Positions 6,452 through 12,829 of a DNA stretch of 15,775 bases are shown piece after piece (the stretch's first letter is position 1; each line of letters begins with the position of its first letter). A program made the translations under genes and the position numbers. The notes beneath the pieces are model-generated. The model was given only the letters and a program-made list of their open reading frames with translations, had not been told where the DNA came from and did no database searches. This DNA comes from an uncultured Acetatifactor sp. Lineage in GTDB: Bacteria > Bacillota > Clostridia > Lachnospirales > Lachnospiraceae. The stretch spans positions 10,945 to 26,719 of the forward strand of contig CAJTSY010000050.1 of assembly GCA_910578995.1 (NCBI GenBank). The letters are read 5' to 3'.

Positions 6452-7129
6452 ATGAGTATGGATTATAAGGATGTGCTGAAGAGACTGAGGGAAGAGCGGG
6501 AAAAAATGTCCTGGTCACAGACGCAGATGTGTCAGCGGATGCATATGAGCCAGGCACAGTACTGCAAGATCGAGAAGGGAACGCAGTATTTTAGCTATGA
6601 CGAGGTAAATGCCCTGACGGATCTGGGGATGGATGTTCATTATATTTTTACGGGGCACAGGGCAGAGGGATGTTACAGGGAAGAATTTGGGCAGTGCAGT
6701 TATTTTGAGACAGTCTGTCTGCTGGAGGCAATTTTTTCCGTCATCACTTACTATTACGTAACAGAGCCCTCGGCCTTTTGGAAGAATCTCTATCAGGAGC
6801 TCAGGTTTGTACGCCTGCTGGACGCGGACCAGAATTTTGACAACAACCTGTTCTTCCTGACCAGGCGCCTGTTGGACTATACACAGAAGGAGATGGCGGA
6901 CCATCTCAGTATAGACGTCAAAAAGCTGAGGAAGTTGGAAAACGACCAGTGTCTTCCGGACAGCGAACTTTTGTGGCGCTTTTACAGCAGGTTCAGGGTT
7001 CCGCCGTCCATGGTGCTGAAGGACAGAAAGGGGCTTTTGTATGAGGCGGAGTGGTTCCTGGAGAGAATGGAAAACGTACCGGAAAAGAATATACTGGCTG
7101 TACTGAAAACGTGTCATAAGAAGAACTGA
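6452..7129 (+). CDS. Two-HTH XRE-like transcriptional regulator
   Basis: This 225-residue protein begins with an XRE/Cro-CI-type helix-turn-helix (about 8-66: KRLREEREKMSWSQTQMCQR, then MSQAQYCKIEKG). A middle helical section (about 80-130) has no family I recognise. A second HTH-like segment (about 136-190) contains YTQKEMADHLSIDVKKLRKLE, which reads like another XRE recognition unit. One chain carrying two DNA-binding units is unusual for a small regulator. ATG 6452 is preceded by AAAGGA at 9 nt; the ATG at 6410 overlaps the -10. The gene is 22 bases upstream of the response regulator and clearly in its operon, so it probably works with the peptide-sensing system. Targets are unknown; the inverted repeat at 6365-6398 is the best candidate. 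Confidence 0.82.
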   Translation: MSMDYKDVLKRLREEREKMSWSQTQMCQRMHMSQAQYCKIEKGTQYFSYDEVNALTDLGMDVHYIFTGHRAEGCYREEFGQCSYFETVCLLEAIFSVITYYYVTEPSAFWKNLYQELRFVRLLDADQNFDNNLFFLTRRLLDYTQKEMADHLSIDVKKLRKLENDQCLPDSELLWRFYSRFRVPPSMVLKDRKGLLYEAEWFLERMENVPEKNILAVLKTCHKKN

Positions 7130-7151
7130 AGAAAAAAAGGGGAATTGTTCC

Positions 7152-7874
7152 GTGAAGAAAGTATTGATTTTGGAAGACAACAGGGCCATGCTGGAATATC
7201 TGTGCGGCCTGGTCGGGGAGGTGGGCACCAAGACCATGGTGTTTCCCTTCGACAATGTAAAAGACGCCTGCCAGTGTGCGCTGAAGACCACCATAGACCT
7301 GTTCCTTGTGGATATCATACTGGACACGCATAGGCCGGGGGACACCTCCGGCTTACAGTTTGTGGAGGAGATAAGGCAGATCAGAAGATATGGATTTACC
7401 CCGGTGATCATTGTCACATCCCTGTACGATGAGAAGCTGGTCACCTATGAGACCCTCCACTGCTACAGTTTTATAGAAAAGCCCTTTGACGGGGACAGGC
7501 TGAAGAGGCTGGTGGAGGAGGCCCTGGCCTTTCCGGGCATTGAAAACAGGGCGAAGATTCTGAAATTTCACAAAGACGGCATTATTCTGGCTGTGGAGAG
7601 CGGACGCATCGTATATGTGGAAAGCATCAACCATGTTCTGCACATCCATACGGCCTGCGGAGATGTAATGCGTATTCCCTACAGGACGATCAAAGGATTC
7701 CTGCAGGAGGCAGACAGCAGCGATTTTCTACAGTGCAGCAGGAGCACGGTGGTAAATGTCAGATTTGTACATAATGTGGATCTGGTGAACAGGGTCATCC
7801 AGTTCCAGGAGGGAATGGGCCGTGTGAACATCGGCGTTATGTATAAAAACCAGGTAAAGGAAATGTTTTCCTGA
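7152..7874 (+). CDS. AgrA-like response regulator (REC + LytTR)
   Basis: This 240-residue regulator has an N-terminal receiver domain (about 2-125) with acidic pair E8/D9, phospho-acceptor D54 (FLVDIILD), T89 (IIVTS) and K110 (IEKPF), all present. A LytTR DNA-binding domain (about 135-238) ends with the typical FLQCSRSTVVNVRFV segment. LytTR regulators of the AgrA type bind paired direct repeats of about 9 bp and activate pheromone and effector promoters. The start is GTG 7152, with AAGGGG about 9 bases upstream. It is co-transcribed with the double-HTH gene before it and directly abuts the kinase gene after it (stop and start codons touch), a typical two-component pair. Confidence 0.92.
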   Translation: MKKVLILEDNRAMLEYLCGLVGEVGTKTMVFPFDNVKDACQCALKTTIDLFLVDIILDTHRPGDTSGLQFVEEIRQIRRYGFTPVIIVTSLYDEKLVTYETLHCYSFIEKPFDGDRLKRLVEEALAFPGIENRAKILKFHKDGIILAVESGRIVYVESINHVLHIHTACGDVMRIPYRTIKGFLQEADSSDFLQCSRSTVVNVRFVHNVDLVNRVIQFQEGMGRVNIGVMYKNQVKEMFS

Positions 7875-9146
7875 GTGACCGGCCGGATATCGATCCTGTT
7901 GGAAACCACGGCTGTCATTGTCTGCATCCACCGGCTGTATAACCGGAAACTGAAGCCGGATATGGCTGTCTGTGTATTATACATGTGCTGCGTCATCCTG
8001 TCTGAACTGGGAAATGTATGGAAACTGGGGGGTTACTGTACGGCGGCATCCTATTTCCTGGTCATGCTGTACTGTGTGCGGAAATGCGGGGATTCGATTC
8101 CCGGCGCCTGTTTCAGCATGTTCTTCATGATGGCGCTCCTGGCGATTCTGCAGTTTTCATTTATGGTGGCTTTTGATTTCCTTCTGGGAATCAGTGAGAG
8201 GGGAAGGGCGCTGCTGACAAATGTGCTGGTACTGGGAAGCTGCGTCGCTGTTCTGCCAAAGGTTAAAATATACCGGCTGAGGACGTATGTAAGGAAGTGG
8301 AACGGCTTCCTGCTGTTTTCCGCGGCTTTTCTGGTATGCATGATTGTTTTCATGCAGTTTCAGCAGAGAAGGTCCGGATACATACAGCTGCTCCTGTTCC
8401 TGTTTGCGGTTCCCATGGCGGCAATGCTTCTCCTGTTCATGGGAAAGTACTTAAAAGCCCAGGACGAGAAAAGCGAGGCGGAAAAGGAACTGGAGGTCAC
8501 CAGGGGCATGCAGGAGAGATATGATGAGCTGGTAAAGGCCGTCCGGCTCCGCCAGCATGGATTTAAAAACCACCTGGCCGCCATCCTTGCAACCCATTAT
8601 ACCTGTAAATCTTACGAAAAGCTTGTCAGGGCCCAGGAAAAATACTGCGGCAGCCTGGTGGAGGAGAACCGGTACAATGATCTGCTGGCCCTGGGGAATG
8701 CCGTGATGGCGGGATTTCTGTACGAAAAATTCCGGGAGATGGAAGAACAGGGGGTGGAAGTGAAGTTTACCGTCAGGGGCAGCCTGGGGGAATGCGGCGT
8801 TCCCATCCATCTCCTGGTGGAAATGACGGGAATTCTTCTGGACAATGCTTACCAGGCTGTCTCCGGCAGGGAGAATGACAGGACAGTGTATTTCCGGTTC
8901 TGGGAGGAGGAAGGTGACTACTGCCTTGCCGTTGCCAATCCCTTTCACTATGTAAGCTATGGGGAAATAGAGTCCTGGTTTCAAATGGGAAAAAGTGCAA
9001 AGGGAAAAGAACGGGGACTGGGGCTGTACCGCGTCCGCTGCCTGTGTGAGGAGTGGGGATGCGGCATCCTGTATGGCGGCGCAGGGACGGCGGGGGAAAG
9101 CCGGATAGAGTTTGTGATAAAGGCAGGAAAAGCGGACAGCGTATAA
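7875..9146 (+). CDS. AgrC-like GHKL sensor histidine kinase
   Basis: This 423-residue membrane kinase probably senses the cyclic peptide made by the converging agrBD genes. The first ~190 residues hold six or seven hydrophobic segments, as in AgrC. The kinase core has phospho-acceptor H228 in RLRQHGFKNHL (canonical HDFKNH, with Gly for Asp), the N-box LLDN324AYQAV, an ANPF segment and the glycine motif G381-L-G383-L of a GHKL ATPase of the HPK10 type. The start is GTG 7875, placed directly after the TGA of the response regulator gene, with AAAGGA about 13 bases upstream, so translation is probably coupled. The final codons lie inside an inverted repeat that separates this operon from agrD. 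Confidence 0.9.
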   Translation: MTGRISILLETTAVIVCIHRLYNRKLKPDMAVCVLYMCCVILSELGNVWKLGGYCTAASYFLVMLYCVRKCGDSIPGACFSMFFMMALLAILQFSFMVAFDFLLGISERGRALLTNVLVLGSCVAVLPKVKIYRLRTYVRKWNGFLLFSAAFLVCMIVFMQFQQRRSGYIQLLLFLFAVPMAAMLLLFMGKYLKAQDEKSEAEKELEVTRGMQERYDELVKAVRLRQHGFKNHLAAILATHYTCKSYEKLVRAQEKYCGSLVEENRYNDLLALGNAVMAGFLYEKFREMEEQGVEVKFTVRGSLGECGVPIHLLVEMTGILLDNAYQAVSGRENDRTVYFRFWEEEGDYCLAVANPFHYVSYGEIESWFQMGKSAKGKERGLGLYRVRCLCEEWGCGILYGGAGTAGESRIEFVIKAGKADSV

Positions 9147-9166
9147 GGGTATCCGCTGTTCCTGCC
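9122..9166. terminator. Inverted repeat between the convergent agr operons
   Basis: GGCAGGAAAAGCGGA (9122-9136) and TCCGCTGTTCCTGCC (9152-9166) pair at 14 of 15 positions around a 15-nt loop. It overlaps the last codons of the kinase gene and ends 16 bases before the agrD stop codon. On the minus strand TTTATC follows the stem, so it could end the agrBD transcript; on the plus strand there is no T-run. Confidence 0.6.
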
Positions 9167-9182
9167 TGGGGATGGGGCAGAA

Positions 9183-9302
9183 TTAATCCGGATAATCCTC
9201 TTTGGAAGGGTAGGGGTATTCTCCCAAAAGCACCATGCTTGTAAAGGAGGTCTCCAGAACCCAGGAATAATTCTTAAACCGGTCAATAAGATACTGAATC
9301 AT
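9183..9302 (-). CDS. agrD: AgrD-like cyclic peptide precursor, cysteine-free
   Basis: This 39-residue peptide begins MIQYLIDRFKNYSWVLE, an amphipathic leader, continues TSFTSMVLL, and ends GEYPYPSKEDYPD, an acidic proline-containing tail like those AgrB trims from AgrD. AgrD ring residues are normally Cys plus four mostly hydrophobic residues just before this tail. Here there is no Cys anywhere, and Ser22-Met-Val-Leu-Leu26 fits the ring position, suggesting a lactone rather than a thiolactone, as known for staphylococcal Ser-type AIPs and E. faecalis GBAP. Ser19 is an alternative. The ATG overlaps the agrB stop in ATGA (9302-9299), so translation is coupled; AAAGGAG lies about 10 nt upstream. 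The exact ring and cleavage sites are inference. Confidence 0.82.
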   Translation of the reverse strand: MIQYLIDRFKNYSWVLETSFTSMVLLGEYPYPSKEDYPD

Positions 9303-9847
9303 TTTCCTTGTTCTCCTTTCTTGCGTATTTTTGCCGCAGGAAGCTGCAGCGAATGTAATATTATAATCCAAAAACCGACGATGATATATCGGTTGTTCGG
9401 TATAATATATGAGGCCAGGGCGTAAATAAAGATACCCGCGCAGGTGATGTTCCTGCAGTGCCGCCATTTCTCCGGGGATGGTTCCGGACGGTATCTGGAC
9501 ACAACCGGGCCTACCCGGTAACAGACCAGCATGCAGACCAACAGGGCGGCGGACTGGAGATACGACGGCAGAACCAGCCTGGGCAGCAGGACGACGGCAG
9601 AGCCCAGATAGGCAATGGAGCCGGCCAGGCAGCCCGGGTAAGTATAAAAATGCAGTCCCCCTGTGGAGGTCCGCAGGTAAAGCATGACGCATAACGCAAA
9701 AAGGTACAGCCCCAGGTACCTGTGGAACAGGATTCCCATGATAACCATCTTGCTGAGTTCGGAAAAGACCGTCTTGAACAGAAATTCTATCTGGGCGAGC
9801 TCATAATTGGTGACTCTGTAGTTTTCTTTCAAATATTTCTTTATCAT
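9299..9847 (-). CDS. agrB: AgrB-like peptide-processing membrane protease
   Basis: AgrB is a membrane cysteine endopeptidase that removes the AgrD tail and forms the cyclic pheromone. This 182-residue protein has about five hydrophobic segments and the family's active-site pattern R59-T-S-T-G-G-L-H66-F-Y-T-Y-P-G-C73: the catalytic His and Cys are seven residues apart, as in S. aureus AgrB (H77/C84). Length is normal. I chose ATG 9847 because GGAGG lies 5 nt upstream; the extension up to 9889 has no comparable site. It overlaps agrD by 4 nt and is the first gene of a two-gene minus-strand operon that converges with the response regulator and kinase genes. Confidence 0.93.
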   Translation of the reverse strand: MIKKYLKENYRVTNYELAQIEFLFKTVFSELSKMVIMGILFHRYLGLYLFALCVMLYLRTSTGGLHFYTYPGCLAGSIAYLGSAVVLLPRLVLPSYLQSAALLVCMLVCYRVGPVVSRYRPEPSPEKWRHCRNITCAGIFIYALASYIIPNNRYIIVGFWIIILHSLQLPAAKIRKKGEQGK

Positions 9848-9877
9848 GTATTCCTCCCACTTATTTCCTGTCCTGAC

Positions 9878-9906
9878 AGCATACACCATAATGAGACACT
9901 TTTTAA
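9878..9906 (-). promoter_or_regulatory. Candidate agrBD promoter
   Basis: On the minus strand TTAAAA (9906-9901), a 17-bp spacer and TATGCT (9883-9878) each match 4 of 6 consensus bases, about 30 bp before the agrB start. A weak promoter of this kind fits activation by the LytTR regulator, but I could not find a convincing paired LytTR site next to it. Confidence 0.3.
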
Positions 9907-10083
9907 CATTTTTTACCGGACTGGCTGATTTTGCTTCCCAGTGGAAAAGCAGTTATTGTGAAAAGAGCCTGCTATATGGGGGAAACAGGATATCTGCCCT
10001 GACTGGGGCGGAAATTACCGCTATTTGGTCAGGATGCACCGGGGGAACTGGATTTTCACTATACTGATGGAAGACGGAACAGG

Positions 10084-10114
10084 AACGTTATGTAGTGTGA
10101 AACGGAACTATAGG
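10084..10114 (+). promoter_or_regulatory. Possible LytTR direct-repeat site
   Basis: AACGTTATG (10084-10092) and AACTATAGG (10106-10114) are 9-bp imperfect direct repeats with a 13-bp spacer, the geometry of AgrA/LytTR sites. The first fits the LytTR half-site consensus at 8 of 9 positions, the second at about 7. The pair lies only 29 bp before ATG 10144, so it would overlap rather than precede the promoter. Confidence 0.25.
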
Positions 10115-10143
10115 GGTATTTATTTTGCCGAAGGGGGAAGATT

Positions 10144-10464
10144 ATGTCGGATAATCTTGCGGGGCAGCGGATCAGGGAGCTGCGGGAAATGCACAAGTAT
10201 ACCAGGGAGGCGCTGGCCGAGAAGGTCAGGATCTCAGACAAGTTCCTCTATGAAATTGAAACCGGCAGGAAGGGATTCTCGGCCGAGGTGCTCTGCCGCC
10301 TGTCGGATGCGTTATCCGTGAGCTGCGACTATATAATGATGGGGGACAATGCGTGCCAGGGCATGGAAAAGGAGCTCTGTGTCCTGAAAATGGCGGATCC
10401 CAGGCAGCGGAGCCGGATGCAGGACATCCTGCGGATACTGTCCGAGCTGTGCGCCGAACTGTAA
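10144..10464 (+). CDS. Small XRE-family HTH regulator
   Basis: This 106-residue protein has a classic Cro/CI-type helix-turn-helix at about residues 6-66 (GQRIRELREMHKYTREALAEKV, then ISDKFLYEIETGRKGFS, then LCRLSDALSVSCDYIMMG). A short helical tail of about 40 residues probably mediates dimerisation. It should bind DNA as a repressor or switch. The start is ATG 10144, preceded by AAGGGGGAAG at normal spacing. It is divergent from agrB across 296 bases and may share control with it; a possible LytTR site lies in its leader. Its targets are unknown. Confidence 0.88.
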   Translation: MSDNLAGQRIRELREMHKYTREALAEKVRISDKFLYEIETGRKGFSAEVLCRLSDALSVSCDYIMMGDNACQGMEKELCVLKMADPRQRSRMQDILRILSELCAEL

Positions 10465-10588
10465 ATCAAAATTATTTCTAAATGTTTACCGATTGCACTT
10501 GCGGGAAGGGGAGAAGTTGCTGTAATATAAAAGTGGGTGTGTGAACCTGGAAGCCCTGATTTATGACAGGAAGTGCGAGGATGACAAA
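10465..10588. other. Leader region of the DegV gene
   Basis: This short gap between the XRE and DegV genes has a weak candidate promoter, TTGCGG (10499-10504), 18 bp, TAATAT (10523-10528), and an in-frame GTG at 10541 that I do not use as the start. No hairpin terminator is evident after the XRE gene. Confidence 0.4.
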
Positions 10589-11419
10589 ATGAAGGAGTTT
10601 ATAGTTTTTACAGATGGGGATGTGGATTTGCCGGCCCCATATGACAAAGAGATAGTCATGCTGCCCCAGTACTATTATTTTGAGGAGAACATGATATACG
10701 GAGAGGAACAGACGCTGACCCGGGAGGAGTTTTTCGCGCAGCTGAGCCGCCGGAGGGCCTATACCTCCGGGGTAAATCCCGATTTTGTCCGGAGGAGGTT
10801 TGAGGAGGCCCTGCAGTCGGGAAAGGACATTTTATGTATCACGGTTTCCTCCGGATTAAGCGGATCCAACAATACCATCCGCATGGTGGCGGACGAACTG
10901 AAGGAGCTGTACCCGGAGGGCAGGATAGAGGTGGTGGACTCCCTGAGCGCCACACTTGGGAGCGGCTTTCTGTGCATGGATGCCCTGGAAATGCGCAGGG
11001 AGGGGAAGACGCTGGAGGAGACGGCGTCCCAGATAAGGAAACGCGTGGGGCGGATCGACATCTTCTTTGTGGTGGATGATTTCAAATATCTGGTCCAGGG
11101 GGGACGGGTATCCCCCAGCGTGGGCAAAATCGGGGATATCCTGGACATAAAAGTGATCCTCACCATGAAAAACGGCCGCATCGAACCATACAAAAAATGC
11201 CGTGGAATCAATGCCGCACTGCGGAACATCAGACAGATCGCAGAGTCGGGAGAGAAGGCAAGGCTGGGGGCCATCTATGTGGGAAACCAGGCGCTGTTTG
11301 AGCAGTGCAGGTCCCAGGTGGATGCGGACTGCGAGGCATCCCTGAACCTGATCGTTTCCTCCCACGTGGGACCCAATACCACGGGCATTGCAATTGAATG
11401 GGCGGCAGAAAAAGAATAG
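10589..11419 (+). CDS. DegV-family (FakB-like) fatty-acid-binding protein
   Basis: DegV/FakB proteins hold a fatty acid for phosphorylation by the kinase FakA. This 276-residue cytosolic protein has the family signatures: TDGDVDLP near the N-terminus, YTSGVNP (T59-S60-G61), TVSSGLSGSNN (86-95), VDSLSATLGSG (116-126) and LVQGGRVS (G171-G172-R173). The length is standard. I prefer ATG 10589, with GAGG about 8 nt upstream, because it matches the family N-terminus (MKEFIVFTDGDVDLP); an in-frame GTG at 10541 would add 16 residues without a good site. No FakA gene is in the window, which is normal. The Sel1-repeat gene follows after 56 bases and is probably co-transcribed. The bound lipid is unknown. 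Confidence 0.92.
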   Translation: MKEFIVFTDGDVDLPAPYDKEIVMLPQYYYFEENMIYGEEQTLTREEFFAQLSRRRAYTSGVNPDFVRRRFEEALQSGKDILCITVSSGLSGSNNTIRMVADELKELYPEGRIEVVDSLSATLGSGFLCMDALEMRREGKTLEETASQIRKRVGRIDIFFVVDDFKYLVQGGRVSPSVGKIGDILDIKVILTMKNGRIEPYKKCRGINAALRNIRQIAESGEKARLGAIYVGNQALFEQCRSQVDADCEASLNLIVSSHVGPNTTGIAIEWAAEKE

Positions 11420-11475
11420 GGAAAATACAGGAGAAGCGGAACGGAAAGAGATAAAGAGGAAGGAGCGGCACAGGA

Positions 11476-12711
11476 ATGGGAAAGGAACTGAGCAGCGAGG
11501 TAAAACAGGCGCTGCAGGACATTTATTATAATGAGAGGACGGGAAGGGGAAAGGAGGCGTTTGCCCTTCTGGAAAAGGCTTCCGCAGGCGGGGATGGGGA
11601 TGCCAGCTGCGTATTGGCCCGCTGCCTGTGCGGATACCAGTATGTTTGGAGCGGACACGGGTTTCCGGAGGATGACGACAGGGCCGCCATGCTGCTGCAC
11701 AAGTCGGTGGAACAGGGCAGCGCGCTGGGCGTCCTTGTTTCCATGCGTACAGGGGAGCTGACTCCGGAGATGGAGCAGAAGATGCCTTTCGCCAGCCTCC
11801 AGGAAGCCTTCGACCAGGCGGAGGAGCTTGCACGGTCAGGGGATGCCTTCTGCCAGTATGTGGTGGCCAATTCCTATTTCTGGTGGGACTTTGTGCGGAT
11901 CCAGGACAGGGACATGGGGTCATTTCCCGATCAGGCCGCTTACAAGGCATACCTGAAAGAGAATATTTCCAAATGCGAGGATCTGTTCTGGAAGGCTCTG
12001 CGGGGCGGCATGTATTTTGCGGCCAACAACCTGAACCGCTACTACACCCAGGGGGATGAGGACATCATTGCGCCCAGGCCCGAAATGGCAAAGGACCTCT
12101 GGAAGATCGGCGCCGAGTACGGGCATCCCCTTCACCAGTATATCTATGCGAAGGACCTGGAGAAGGCAGGGAGGAAGGAAGAGGCCCTCTCCTGGTATAA
12201 GGAGGCGGCCGAGGGCGGCGAGCCGGGGGTGTGGTGCAGTGTGGGACGGTGCTACGCCCAGGGAATCGGCACACCGAAGGATGAAGCCTATGCTGCCAGA
12301 TGCTATGAGAAAGGCATTCCCACAGGGGATGTCACCAGCCATAATCTGCTGGGGGAGGCATACTTCCTTGGCAGGGGGGTGGAGCAGGATTACGAGAAGG
12401 CTTTCCGGCTGCTGTCCTATGCCAGCGGAAGGGGAAGCAAGTACGGCGTCTTCTACCTGGCAAAATGCTGCTACAATGGCTGGGGTACTCCCCGGGATTA
12501 CGCGGCGGCAAGGCAGTATCTGGACAGGGTGGACTGGAATTACTGGGAGGCAGATTACCTGAGGGGAATGATTTACGGACACGGCCTCGGGGTGGCAGAG
12601 GACATTCCGAAGGCGGTGGGCTACCTCCAGAAAGCCGGGGACCATCCGGAGGCAAAGGAGGAGCTTGGCCGCTACAGGAAGACGCTGTTTGGCAAGTGGG
12701 TACGCCGTTAG
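11476..12711 (+). CDS. Sel1-like (TPR-related) repeat protein
   Basis: This 411-residue protein is built of helical-hairpin Sel1-like repeats. Clear units include VGRCYAQGIGTPKDEAYAARCYEKG, LGEAYFLGRGVEQDYEKAFRLLSYAS, LAKCCYNGWGTPRDYAAARQYL and RGMIYGHGLGVAEDIPKAVGYLQKA in the C-terminal half, with degenerate units before them. Such proteins are protein-protein scaffolds; no enzymatic motif, signal peptide or membrane segment is visible, so it is probably cytosolic. ATG 11476 has AGGAG about 10 nt upstream. It probably shares an operon with the DegV gene, 56 bases upstream. The stop codon lies inside the first copy of a perfect 19-bp tandem duplication. Its partner is unknown. Confidence 0.87.
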   Translation: MGKELSSEVKQALQDIYYNERTGRGKEAFALLEKASAGGDGDASCVLARCLCGYQYVWSGHGFPEDDDRAAMLLHKSVEQGSALGVLVSMRTGELTPEMEQKMPFASLQEAFDQAEELARSGDAFCQYVVANSYFWWDFVRIQDRDMGSFPDQAAYKAYLKENISKCEDLFWKALRGGMYFAANNLNRYYTQGDEDIIAPRPEMAKDLWKIGAEYGHPLHQYIYAKDLEKAGRKEEALSWYKEAAEGGEPGVWCSVGRCYAQGIGTPKDEAYAARCYEKGIPTGDVTSHNLLGEAYFLGRGVEQDYEKAFRLLSYASGRGSKYGVFYLAKCCYNGWGTPRDYAAARQYLDRVDWNYWEADYLRGMIYGHGLGVAEDIPKAVGYLQKAGDHPEAKEELGRYRKTLFGKWVRR

Positions 12712-12740
12712 GAAAGTAATCCGCCGTTAGGAAAGTAATC
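12703..12740 (+). repeat. Perfect 19-bp tandem duplication at a stop codon
   Basis: CGCCGTTAGGAAAGTAATC occurs at 12703-12721 and again at 12722-12740. The first copy contains the last codons and TAG stop of the Sel1-repeat gene. A partial third match, GGAAAGTAAA, begins near 12753. The exact identity suggests a recent slippage event. Confidence 0.9.
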
Positions 12741-12763
12741 CGCAGGAAGGATGGAAAGTAAAT

Positions 12764-12806
12764 AACACCGCCGGGGAAAGTTTTCGGGACTTTCTCAGGC
12801 GGTGTT
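12764..12806. terminator. Bidirectional terminator-like hairpin
   Basis: AACACCGCC (12764-12772) pairs with GGCGGTGTT (12798-12806). After a 3/3 internal loop, GAAAGT (12776-12781) pairs with ACTTTC (12789-12794) around a 7-nt loop. It sits between the converging Sel1-repeat and chemoreceptor genes, with a short TTT after the plus-strand stem. Confidence 0.65.
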
Positions 12807-12829
12807 TCCGTAAGGGCGGAGCTGTACGG

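Larger units (their letters stand above)
9848..10143. other. Divergent region between agrB and the small XRE gene
   Basis: These 296 bases contain the presumed agrBD promoter on the minus strand and the leader of the small XRE gene on the plus strand. Open frames crossing it lack a ribosome site or run out of frame into the XRE gene, so I see no extra gene. Confidence 0.6.

Noticed and set aside
9884..9950. Paired LytTR site beside the agrBD promoter
   Set aside because: One partial half-site (AATGTTAAA on the minus strand) is present, but no second half-site at 21-22 bp on either side.
10025..10321. Open frame in the leader of the small XRE gene
   Set aside because: Runs out of frame into the XRE gene, has no ribosome site, and its second half is a low-complexity shadow.
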